From JAZGER01 sp036480335 (GTDB lineage: Bacteria > Pseudomonadota > Gammaproteobacteria > DSM-19610): a DNA stretch of 34,611 bases. Below the pieces are notes generated by a model that did not search any database, was not told the DNA's origin, and saw only the letters and a list, made by a program, of their open reading frames with translations. Location of the stretch: NCBI GenBank assembly GCA_036480335.1, contig JAZGGH010000111.1, positions 1-34,611 on the forward strand, written 5' to 3'. A program made the translations under genes and the position numbers. This document shows positions 17,336 to 24,676 of this stretch, piece after piece (the first letter of the stretch is position 1; each line of letters starts with the position of its first letter).

Positions 17336-17443
17336 GGAGCCTTTGATTAATTTATGAAATCGTATCTTGCATCAGAATAGTCAGCTTCTGCGTCGCCTTG
17401 AATCTGACCACAATTACTTCATTCAGAATTAATTAGAGGTTCC
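17336..17443. mobile_element. Small inverted-repeat element (MITE-like), copy A
   Basis: About 108 nt bounded by imperfect terminal inverted repeats: left GGAGCCTTTGATTAATTTA at 17336 onward, right end at 17422-17443 whose complement reads GGAACCTCTAATTAATTCTG. No coding capacity. The same terminal ATTAATT block bounded by a CCT or CTT edge recurs at 29265-29340 and at 34486 onward. Its inner part, on the minus strand, contains TTCAAGGCG preceded by GTCAGA, similar to the inner part of the third copy. No clear target-site duplication could be picked out. Confidence 0.6.
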
Positions 17444-17574
17444 AGGGATTTTTCAGTTTATTAAATAGACAATTTTACCACCTGGCACGGATTATTTTGA
17501 TATTTTTTCTGTCTATAAATGATCAAAAAACTTGACATTTCATACAACTCACGCCACATTCTCATTACTGGCCG

Positions 17575-17615
17575 ATGATATACATCAAATATTCGTGCTA
17601 TGTAATCTGTAGACT
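17575..17615 (+). promoter_or_regulatory. Putative FNR-type site and class II promoter
   Basis: ATGAT-ATAC-ATCAA at 17575-17588 matches the FNR consensus TTGAT-N4-ATCAA at 9 of 10 positions. TAGACT at 17610-17615 is a 4/6 match to the -10 box and would start transcription near 17622, which puts the centre of the site close to -41.5, the exact class II activator position. The leader to the ATG at 17700 would be about 77 nt with AGGAGA as ribosome-binding site. A TTGACA at 17532-17537 lacks a good partner. Geometry is seen; anaerobic control is inference. Confidence 0.5.
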
Positions 17616-17699
17616 ACACAAAGATCTGGGCGGAAAAAATTGGAACTATTTTTGCTGTACTGGACTCAATACGTCTGAATTCATCATGAGGAGATTGGA

Positions 17700-18608
17700 A
17701 TGAAGTTTGTTAAACCCCTTATTATGTCAGCTTCACTGCTGGCATTTTCTATCGGCAATGTTTTTGCCGAAACACTAAAACCCTTTACACTTGGATCTAA
17801 AGCGGCTGGAGATATTCAGTCGATAGCGAATGATACAAAAGGTAAATTAACGGGCGCCGGTTTTGAAGTTGTTGGCGAATACTCGCCTTATGATGGCGCC
17901 ATGATTATTATCATCACTAACGATGATTTGAAAAAATCAGCCGCCAGTTCTGAAATGGGTGGTTATACAGCTGCACAGCGTGTATCTGTCACTAAGGTGG
18001 GCGATGAGGTACAGGTTGCATATACAAACCCTGTTTATTATTCAAATGCCTATCGGAATGATGACCTTTCTGGTGCTGAAGCTGCCCTGAGCAAATTATC
18101 TTCAACACTGGGAGATATGGAAGCTTTTGGTTCAGGAGATAAAAAACTTAGCGCAAAAGATCTGAAAAAATTCCATTATATGTTTGGCATGGAATATTTT
18201 GATGACCCAAGCGAGCTGGCTTCCTATGACAGTTACGATGAAGCTGTCGCAGCGGTAGAAAAAGGTCTGGCTGCTGGCGCCGGTGGTGCAAGCAAGGTTT
18301 ATCGTATCGATATTCCAGGTAAGAAAGAAACCGTATTCGGTGTTGCCATGACCGAAGGTTGCAGTGGTGATGAATACATCATGAGCCGTGTTGATAAGAT
18401 GCCACTACGGTCTACAGCGCATCTTCCATACGAAATTTTGGTCTCAGAAGATACCGCTTATGCACTATATGCACGTTTCCGTATCGCTATCAGTTATCCG
18501 CATTTGCCGATGATTCAGAGTGACACAGGCGCTACCTTCTTTAATATCATGTGTGCACCGAATGCAATTGAAGAGGCATTGATTCAGGCTGCGGGTGGAG
18601 AAGTTTAA
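17700..18608 (+). CDS. Conserved exported protein, DUF302-like, function unknown
   Basis: 302 residues, signal peptide 1-23 (VFA/E). Beginning KAAGDIQSIANDTKGKLTGAGFEVVGEYSP, it has the look of a DUF302-like alpha/beta domain, followed by TNPVYYSNAYR, a motif-rich middle KKFHYMFGMEYFDDPSELAS and a second part around YRIDIPGKKETVFGVAMTEG that again recalls DUF302. Only two cysteines remain in the mature protein, C221 (TEGCSGD) and C285 (IMCAPN), which could pair. I recall similar proteins from sulfur-oxidising and other respiratory proteobacteria but no assigned function. It stands alone between an FNR-like promoter and a strong terminator, the arrangement of a well-expressed single-gene unit under oxygen control. 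Confidence 0.7.
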   Translation: MKFVKPLIMSASLLAFSIGNVFAETLKPFTLGSKAAGDIQSIANDTKGKLTGAGFEVVGEYSPYDGAMIIIITNDDLKKSAASSEMGGYTAAQRVSVTKVGDEVQVAYTNPVYYSNAYRNDDLSGAEAALSKLSSTLGDMEAFGSGDKKLSAKDLKKFHYMFGMEYFDDPSELASYDSYDEAVAAVEKGLAAGAGGASKVYRIDIPGKKETVFGVAMTEGCSGDEYIMSRVDKMPLRSTAHLPYEILVSEDTAYALYARFRIAISYPHLPMIQSDTGATFFNIMCAPNAIEEALIQAAGGEV

Positions 18609-18633
18609 AAACTGATTTAACCAGCAGAACCTG

Positions 18634-18671
18634 AAAAAACCCCCGTTAGCAATAGCTGCCGGGGGTTTTTT
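18634..18671 (+). terminator. Strong intrinsic terminator
   Basis: AAAAAACCCCCG at 18634-18645 pairs with CGGGGGTTTTTT at 18660-18671 around a 14-nt loop that itself holds AGC/GCT. A G:C core of six pairs followed by six T's is a textbook Rho-independent terminator for the preceding exported-protein gene, and its A-tract makes it work in both directions. Confidence 0.92.
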
Positions 18672-18755
18672 ATTGTAATAATTAGCTACGCGTCTGATCA
18701 AATTGAATCTTAATGATATAATCCGTTGATTATATTAACTGCATTGTAGGAACAA

Positions 18756-20018
18756 ATGGCTTATCAAAAAATAGAAGTACCTGTTACAGGCACAAAAATT
18801 TGTGTTAACGACGATTTGTCATTGAGCGTTCCAGATTTGCCCGTTATCCCCTTTATTGAAGGTGATGGCATCGGCGCTGATATTACCCCTGTAATGCAGA
18901 CAGTGATTGATGCAGCGATCTCTAAAGCTTATGGAGACAAACGGCGTATTGCCTGGATGGAAATCTATGCGGGTGAAAAAGCCAATCAGGTCTACGGAAA
19001 TGATGTCTGGTTGCCAGAAGAAACACTGCAGGCAATGAGAGATTATTCAGTGGCTATTAAAGGGCCATTGACCACACCTGTCGGTGAAGGCATTCGTTCG
19101 CTGAATGTTGCTATGCGCCAGGAGCTTGATTTATATGTATGCCAGCGACCGGTTAGATATTATGCTGGTACGCCGAGTCCAGTCAGGCAACCTGAAAATA
19201 TTGATATGGTTATTTTCAGGGAGAATTCCGAAGATATTTATGCGGGAATAGAATGGCCGGCTGGTTCAGAAGATGCAGAAAAAGTGATTAGATTCTTGCA
19301 GCAAGAGATGGGGGTTACAAAAATTCGTTTTCCTGATTCTTCCGGAATCGGCGTCAAACCTGTTTCAGAGGACGGTACAAAACGACTCATTCGTCGCGCC
19401 CTGCAATATACTATTGATCAGGACAGGGATTCGTTGACGATTGTTCATAAAGGCAACATTATGAAATTTACCGAGGGTGCCTTCAAAAACTGGGCTTATG
19501 AGGTTGCCACGGAAGAGTTTTTTGCAACTGTTATCGATGGTGGTCCATGGTGCACACTCAAAAACCCTGTAACAGGCAAGCCCATCATTATCAAGGATGT
19601 CATTGCAGATGCGTTTCTGCAGGAAATCCTGTTACGCCCGGCAGAATATGATGTCATCGCTACGTTAAATTTGAATGGCGATTATATATCTGATGCCCTG
19701 GCAGCTCAGGTAGGAGGGATAGGCATAGCCCCGGGCGCAAATTTATCTGATCATGTTGCATTATTTGAAGCAACTCATGGTACAGCGCCTAAGTTTGCCG
19801 GTAAAAATACGGTTAATCCCAGTTCATTGATTCTGTCTGCTGAGATGATGCTCAGGCATCTTGGCTGGAACGAGGCAGCAGATCTTGTTGTCAAAGGTAT
19901 CTCTGGTGCTATTGCTGAAAAGACGGTGACTTTTGATCTTGCTGATCTGATGGAAGATGCGGTTAAGGTCAGTTGTACAGGATTTGGTGAAATGGTGATC
20001 GCAGGAATGTCTGATTAA
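18756..20018 (+). CDS. icd: Isocitrate dehydrogenase, NADP-type family
   Basis: 420 residues; converts isocitrate to 2-oxoglutarate in the TCA cycle. Substrate residues are intact: S115 (the AceK phosphorylation serine, in GIRSLNVAMRQELDLY), R121, R131, R135, Y162, K232 and the metal aspartate D285. The coenzyme site is altered. E. coli K344, Y345, Y391 and R395, which hold the 2'-phosphate of NADP, correspond here to K346, F347, F393 and D397. The lysine speaks for NADP, the aspartate is unexpected, so specificity should not be assumed. TATAAT at 18717-18722 and AGGA before the ATG suggest its own promoter just after the terminator. icd next to clpS-clpA-infA is also the Pseudomonas order, but cspD is missing. 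Confidence 0.95.
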   Translation: MAYQKIEVPVTGTKICVNDDLSLSVPDLPVIPFIEGDGIGADITPVMQTVIDAAISKAYGDKRRIAWMEIYAGEKANQVYGNDVWLPEETLQAMRDYSVAIKGPLTTPVGEGIRSLNVAMRQELDLYVCQRPVRYYAGTPSPVRQPENIDMVIFRENSEDIYAGIEWPAGSEDAEKVIRFLQQEMGVTKIRFPDSSGIGVKPVSEDGTKRLIRRALQYTIDQDRDSLTIVHKGNIMKFTEGAFKNWAYEVATEEFFATVIDGGPWCTLKNPVTGKPIIIKDVIADAFLQEILLRPAEYDVIATLNLNGDYISDALAAQVGGIGIAPGANLSDHVALFEATHGTAPKFAGKNTVNPSSLILSAEMMLRHLGWNEAADLVVKGISGAIAEKTVTFDLADLMEDAVKVSCTGFGEMVIAGMSD

Positions 20019-20163
20019 TGACTGTATATTACCAGCTATGTAGCAAGGTAATAAAATCGATTATGTTAAATAACAAAGGCTTGCGGCCGATATCTTGATT
20101 GTTTATTATTAAGCCATTCAGCATTTTAGATATTTTGATTACATTTTCAGTTTCATATTGAGG

Positions 20164-20169
20164 TATAAT
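20164..20169 (+). promoter_or_regulatory. Consensus -10 box just upstream of clpS
   Basis: A perfect TATAAT ends 7 nt before the clpS ATG at 20177, so transcription from it would begin at or next to the start codon. No convincing -35 hexamer at 16-18 nt. A GAGGT at 20160-20164 is the only Shine-Dalgarno candidate, 12 nt from the ATG and overlapping the -10 box, hence usable only on a longer transcript. Confidence 0.35.
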
Positions 20170-20176
20170 TTTTATC

Positions 20177-20500
20177 ATGATCAGGGAAGAAGAGCAGGAC
20201 AATGATAACGGTCTGGCAGTACTGGAGGAAAAACCTGAACTAAAACAGCCTCCACTGTACAAAGTTGTATTGCTTAATGACGACTACACGCCAATGGAAT
20301 TTGTTGTTTTGTTGTTGGAAACGTTTTTTTCCCTGAACAGAGAACAGGCGACACAGGTCATGTTGCACGTACACACAAAGGGGAAGGGTGTGTGTGGTGT
20401 ATTTACTCGCGAAATAGCAGAAACCAAAGTGTATCAGGTTAATGAGTTTTCGCGGGAAAATGAGCATCCATTGATGTGTTCAATGGAGACAGAAAAATAA
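20177..20500 (+). CDS. clpS: ClpS, N-degron adaptor of ClpAP
   Basis: 107 residues. Binds substrates with bulky hydrophobic N-terminal residues and hands them to ClpA. The core starts at LYKVVLLNDDYTPMEFVV; the pocket residues N34, D35, D36, gatekeeper M40 and H66 (MLHVHTKGKG) line up with the E. coli protein, as does RENEHPL near the end. The N-terminal tail of about 25 acidic residues is the part that enters the ClpA pore in known systems. In-frame stop at 20159-20161 excludes a longer product. Followed after 34 nt by clpA. Confidence 0.97.
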   Translation: MIREEEQDNDNGLAVLEEKPELKQPPLYKVVLLNDDYTPMEFVVLLLETFFSLNREQATQVMLHVHTKGKGVCGVFTREIAETKVYQVNEFSRENEHPLMCSMETEK

Positions 20501-20534
20501 TAATAATAATAAATTATAAGAGGCTATTTGTATT

Positions 20535-22814
20535 ATGTTAAGTAAAGAACTTGAGTTTACCCTTAATCTTGCTTTCAAGGAAGCTAGAGAAAAACGGCAT
20601 GAGTTTGTTACCGTCGAGCACCTTCTACTCGCTCTGGTAGATAATCCAACTGCGGCAGATGTCCTCAGATCCTGCGGAGCAAATCTGGATAATCTTAAGT
20701 TTGAGTTGTCCAGTTTTCTTGAAGAAACAACCCCTTTACTTCCTGCTGATGATACACGTGAAACACAACCGACACTGGGATTTCAGCGTGTGCTACAGCG
20801 TGCAGTCTTTCATGTCCAGTCTTCTGGTAAGAAAGAAGTTTCTGGCGCAAATGTGCTGGTTGCTATCTTTAGCGAGCAAGAATCTCAGGCAACCTATTTT
20901 CTCAATAAGCAGGATGTTACGCGCCTGGATGTTGTTAACTTTATATCTCACGGTGTCTCTAAGGTTGCTGATGGTTCAGCAGCAGCTGAAACAGGCAGTG
21001 CTGAAGAAGCAACAGAATCAGCGCCAACTGATAATACAAATACCAGTAAACGACCGCTGGAAAATTACACAACTAATTTGAACGAAAGAGCCATGCAGGG
21101 GAAAATTGATCCCCTTATTGGGCGTAAGGATGAAGTCAATCGTACCATTCAGGTATTGTGCAGACGCAGAAAAAATAATCCACTGTATGTGGGTGAAGCG
21201 GGTGTGGGTAAAACCGCCATTGCAGAAGGACTGGCGCGACTGATTGTTGATGGTGACGTGCCTGAAGTCTTATTGAGCAGCACTATTTATTCTCTTGATA
21301 TGGGGGCTCTTGTAGCGGGCACTAAATATCGTGGTGATTTTGAAAAGCGTCTCAAGAGTGTGCTGAACGATTTAAAGAAAGAGCCTGAAGCGATCCTTTT
21401 CATTGATGAAATTCACACAATAATAGGTGCAGGCGCTGCATCTGGTGGTGTAATGGATGCATCTAACTTAATTAAGCCGGCATTATCCAATGGTGAGCTT
21501 AAATGTATTGGTTCCACAACCTATCAGGAATATCGTGGTATCTTTGAAAAAGACAAGGCATTGGCTCGACGTTTTCAGAAAATTGATGTGCCTGAGCCGA
21601 CTATAGAAGAAACCGTTAAAATTTTGAAGGGTTTGAAAACCTGTTTCGAAGAGCATCATGATATTAAATATTCTAATGAGGCATTACGCGCTGCGGTTGA
21701 ATTATCGGCCCGATATATTAATGATCGCTTTCTGCCTGACAAAGCCATTGATGTGATTGATGAGGCGGGAGCCAGTCAACAATTGTTGCCTGTGGATCAA
21801 CGGAAAAAAACGATTAGCGTTACTGAGGTTGAAGCAATAGTGTCTATGATTGCTCGAATTCCATCGAAAACTATATCGGCTACTGATATGGATTCTCTGC
21901 AAACTCTGGAGCGTGATTTAAAAATGGTTGTTTATGGCCAGGATGATGCGATTGATACCTTGTCAAGCGCTATAAAAATGTCACGTTCTGGTCTGGGTAA
22001 TGAACAGAAGCCAATTGGCAGTTTCCTGTTTGCCGGGCCAACAGGGGTTGGTAAAACTGAGGTCACCCGACAACTGGCTATGGTCATGGGGATAGAGCTG
22101 ATACGTTTTGACATGTCTGAATACATGGAAAGACATACGGTATCAAGATTGATTGGTGCACCCCCAGGTTATGTTGGTTATGATCAGGGTGGATTGTTGA
22201 CTGAAGCAGTCAACAAAAATCCGCATGCTGTTTTATTGCTGGATGAAATTGAAAAGGCACACCCGGATGTCTTCAATCTCCTGTTGCAGGTTATGGACCA
22301 TGGGACGTTGACAGATAATAATGGGCGTAAGGCAGATTTTAGGAATGTCATTATCGTAATGACCACAAATGCAGGTGCCGAACGCATTAGCAGACGTTCT
22401 ATTGGTTTCTCAAACCAGGATCACAGCAGTGATGGCCTGGAAGCGATAAACAAAATGTTTACCCCTGAATTCCGCAACCGGCTGGATGCGACTATTCAAT
22501 TCAAGCAGCTTGATGAAAAGAACATCCATAAAGTTGTCGACAAGTTTATTTATGAACTTGAAGCACAACTTCAGGATAAACATGTCACGCTGGAGCTTGA
22601 AGAGTCGGCAAAGGCCTGGCTTGCTGAGCGCGGTTTTGATCCGGCCATGGGCGCACGACCAATGGCTCGAGTGATTCAGGAACACATCAAGAAGCCACTG
22701 GCAGAAGAGCTGTTGTTTGGGCGGCTGTCAAACGGCGGTCGGATCATTATCCATGCTGAAAATGACGAGCTGGTTTACGATATTCAAGAAGAGTCGGAAG
22801 CCATTAAGGAATAA
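20535..22814 (+). CDS. clpA: ClpA, AAA+ unfoldase of ClpAP protease
   Basis: 759 residues, the usual size. N-terminal ClpS-binding repeat domain (1-145), an Ala/Glu/Thr-rich linker (about 148-170), first AAA+ module with GEAGVGKTA near 219 and LFIDEIH, second module with GPTGVGKTE near 502 and LLLDEIEKAHPDVFN. The second module has a ClpP-docking IGF loop (IGFSNQD). It threads substrates into ClpP, which is not encoded here. The 34-nt gap after clpS contains a short AAT run (about six units) and AAGAGG 12 nt before the ATG. Converges with infA over a GC-rich hairpin. Confidence 0.97.
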   Translation: MLSKELEFTLNLAFKEAREKRHEFVTVEHLLLALVDNPTAADVLRSCGANLDNLKFELSSFLEETTPLLPADDTRETQPTLGFQRVLQRAVFHVQSSGKKEVSGANVLVAIFSEQESQATYFLNKQDVTRLDVVNFISHGVSKVADGSAAAETGSAEEATESAPTDNTNTSKRPLENYTTNLNERAMQGKIDPLIGRKDEVNRTIQVLCRRRKNNPLYVGEAGVGKTAIAEGLARLIVDGDVPEVLLSSTIYSLDMGALVAGTKYRGDFEKRLKSVLNDLKKEPEAILFIDEIHTIIGAGAASGGVMDASNLIKPALSNGELKCIGSTTYQEYRGIFEKDKALARRFQKIDVPEPTIEETVKILKGLKTCFEEHHDIKYSNEALRAAVELSARYINDRFLPDKAIDVIDEAGASQQLLPVDQRKKTISVTEVEAIVSMIARIPSKTISATDMDSLQTLERDLKMVVYGQDDAIDTLSSAIKMSRSGLGNEQKPIGSFLFAGPTGVGKTEVTRQLAMVMGIELIRFDMSEYMERHTVSRLIGAPPGYVGYDQGGLLTEAVNKNPHAVLLLDEIEKAHPDVFNLLLQVMDHGTLTDNNGRKADFRNVIIVMTTNAGAERISRRSIGFSNQDHSSDGLEAINKMFTPEFRNRLDATIQFKQLDEKNIHKVVDKFIYELEAQLQDKHVTLELEESAKAWLAERGFDPAMGARPMARVIQEHIKKPLAEELLFGRLSNGGRIIIHAENDELVYDIQEESEAIKE

Positions 22815-22826
22815 AAGGTACAGTAT

Positions 22827-22854
22827 GCGCACGCTGGATGATTCTAGCGTGCGC
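22827..22854. terminator. Hairpin between convergent clpA and infA
   Basis: GCGCACGCT (22827-22835) and AGCGTGCGC (22846-22854) are perfect 9-bp arms around a 10-nt loop. The infA stop codon lies at the edge of the loop, and its last three codons (Arg-Ala-Arg) are written by one arm. Neither side has a long T-run, the minus-strand side being the more T-rich. Likely serves both genes. Confidence 0.65.
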
Positions 22855-23062
22855 GATACGTGATGCGGCCTTTCGTCAGGTCATAGGGAGTAAGCTGTAC
22901 AGTCACATTATCCCCGGTCAAAATCCGGATATAATGTTTGCGCATTTTTCCAGAGATGTGTGCCGTGACAACGTGACCATTTTCCAGCTCAACTTTAAAC
23001 ATTGTATTGGGTAAGGTATCAATAACCGTACCTTCCATTTCTATCGATTCTTCTTTAGCCAT
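22844..23062 (-). CDS. infA: Translation initiation factor IF-1
   Basis: 72 residues, identical in length to E. coli IF-1 and very close in sequence (PNTMFKVELENGHVVTAHIS, GKMRKHYIRILTGD, ELTPYDLTKGRI-type end). Single OB fold that occupies the ribosomal A site during initiation. GAGGAA precedes the ATG. A TATAAT on the minus strand (plus-strand 23096-23101) would give a leader of about 27 nt. Located between clpA and bpt as in Pseudomonas. Confidence 0.98.
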   Translation of the reverse strand: MAKEESIEMEGTVIDTLPNTMFKVELENGHVVTAHISGKMRKHYIRILTGDNVTVQLTPYDLTKGRITYRAR

Positions 23063-23095
23063 GTTTCCTCAAATTTAATTAGTGTAAAACAGCCC

Positions 23096-23101
23096 ATTAT
23101 A
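23096..23101 (-). promoter_or_regulatory. Probable -10 box of infA
   Basis: On the minus strand the hexamer is a perfect TATAAT, 34 nt from the infA ATG; the -35 region 17 nt further up (TCGATT) is poor. The box sits in the loop of a weak inverted repeat (23084-23092 with 23104-23111, one bulge), which may also close the bpt transcript. Confidence 0.45.
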
Positions 23102-23129
23102 GCCTGTTTACTGCCCCAAATCGAACCTG

Positions 23130-23861
23130 TTACGAAGATTTATCCTGGTGGCCGCCTAAAACAGTGGTCCATCGGCCTTTTTGGTAGATCTCATGAGGCT
23201 TGAAATTCGCTTTGTAACTCATCTCCCGGCACTGGTTAATCCAGTAGCCGAGATACAAGCAGTTTAATGACATCTGTTCAACGAGTGCCAACTGTTTCAG
23301 GATGCAGTATGTACCAAGACTATTTTTTTCCATTGTTGGTTCAAAAAAAGTGTAAACAGCTGATAAGGCATTTGAAAAAACATCCGTAACAGCTACGGCA
23401 ACCAGTTTATCTTTTCTTCTAAATTCAAGGAAAACTGTTTCACACCAGGCACTTATTAGAAAGTCTTTATAGTTTTCTTCATTTGTTTCAGCCATTTGGC
23501 TATTTGCATGACGCGTTTTCAGATAGCGAGAATATAGATCAAAGTGTTCTTCAATAAAGCTGGCCGGTACGATAGACATAACAAGATCCTGATTGTTTTG
23601 CAGAGTTCGGCGTTGATTACGGTTTGGTGAATAGGGTACAGGCACTCGCAGCGGCAGACAGGCTGAACATTCCGGGCAATGGGGGGTATAGACTTCATTG
23701 CCACTGCGACGAAAGCCGATGGAGGCAAGTTGTTGATAGAGGCTATGGGTCATCGCAATCGAAGGGTCAGGAATAATAGATACCGATTGTTGTCCTTCGA
23801 TATATGAACAATTTTGTGGGAATGTCTGGAAAAGCCTGATGTCGTGTTTTACTGAATCCAT
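23130..23861 (-). CDS. bpt: Aspartate/glutamate leucyltransferase
   Basis: 243 residues of the Ate1/Bpt family. Bpt adds leucine from Leu-tRNA to proteins starting with Asp or Glu, creating a ClpS-readable N-degron. Characteristic features are the N-terminal C18, the cluster C62-C65-C68 (HCPECSACLPLRV), SRYLKTRHANSQM, and the C-terminal LGYWINQCREMSYKANFKPHE. Upstream of infA on the same strand, spacing 67 nt. Together with clpS and clpA it makes the locus a compact N-degron module; the second transferase gene, aat, is not in the window. Confidence 0.95.
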   Translation of the reverse strand: MDSVKHDIRLFQTFPQNCSYIEGQQSVSIIPDPSIAMTHSLYQQLASIGFRRSGNEVYTPHCPECSACLPLRVPVPYSPNRNQRRTLQNNQDLVMSIVPASFIEEHFDLYSRYLKTRHANSQMAETNEENYKDFLISAWCETVFLEFRRKDKLVAVAVTDVFSNALSAVYTFFEPTMEKNSLGTYCILKQLALVEQMSLNCLYLGYWINQCREMSYKANFKPHEIYQKGRWTTVLGGHQDKSS

Positions 23862-23902
23862 GCTCTACTATAACTGTGGTGGTGCATTGTTTTCAAACAC
23901 AG

Positions 23903-24676
23903 TCAGTTGCGAATACCATGCCCTTTATTCAACAGGTACAGTGCAAATAGAAACAGTCCGATGATGAAGCCGATAATAATACTGTATGACGTGAGTAAAC
24001 GGATATCTGTGATACCGAGAAATCCATAGCGGAAGGTGTTTACCATATACAGGATCGGGTTGGCGAGAGAAACAGTTTGCCAGAAGTCGGACAACATATG
24101 AATAGAGTAAAAAACACCTCCAAGATAGGTGAGTGGGGTAAGTACAAAAGTCGGAATAATGGAAATATCATCAAAACTTTTGGCAAAAACACCGTTAATG
24201 AGTCCAGCCAGTGAAAATAGAATGGCTGTCAGAAAAACGACCGATACCAGTACAACAATATTGTGTATTTGCAGATCACTGAAGAACAGGGAAACAAGCG
24301 TGACGGCAAGTCCCACAACCAGACCTCTGGCCATTCCTCCTGCAATAAAGCCCAGGATGATGAGATAGTTGGGTACAGGCGATACCAGTAATTCTTCGAT
24401 ATTGTGCTGGAACTTGCTGCCATAGAATGAAGAGACAACATTGGCATAGGAATTGGTGATTACTGTCATCATGATCAATCCCGGCACAATATAATCCATG
24501 TAGGGGACGCCATCCATGGATCCGATGCGTGGGCCAATCAAGTTGCCAAAAATTACAAAATACAGGGATGTTGTGATGATGGGCGGTACAATTGTCTGCA
24601 GCCATATCCTGGAAAAGCGTAAAATTTCCTTGATGACTATAGTTTTGAAAGCAATATATTTTTGCTGAGGCGTCAT
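23903..24676 (-). CDS. yadH: ABC-2 type transporter permease, YadH orthologue
   Basis: 257 residues, six membrane helices. Very close to E. coli YadH through long stretches such as RIWLQTIVPPIITTSLYFVI, DYIVPGLIMM, FDDISIIPTFVLTPLTYLGG and the ending NKGHGIRN. Inner-membrane partner of the ATPase encoded immediately upstream (4-nt overlap). The cargo of YadGH is not established. A related but clearly different pair lies at 4511-6195. Confidence 0.93.
   Translation of the reverse strand: MTPQQKYIAFKTIVIKEILRFSRIWLQTIVPPIITTSLYFVIFGNLIGPRIGSMDGVPYMDYIVPGLIMMTVITNSYANVVSSFYGSKFQHNIEELLVSPVPNYLIILGFIAGGMARGLVVGLAVTLVSLFFSDLQIHNIVVLVSVVFLTAILFSLAGLINGVFAKSFDDISIIPTFVLTPLTYLGGVFYSIHMLSDFWQTVSLANPILYMVNTFRYGFLGITDIRLLTSYSIIIGFIIGLFLFALYLLNKGHGIRN

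Noticed and set aside
20497..20514. AAT triplet run between clpS and clpA as a phase-variation tract
   Set aside because: Only about six units, non-coding, and not placed between promoter elements I can identify.
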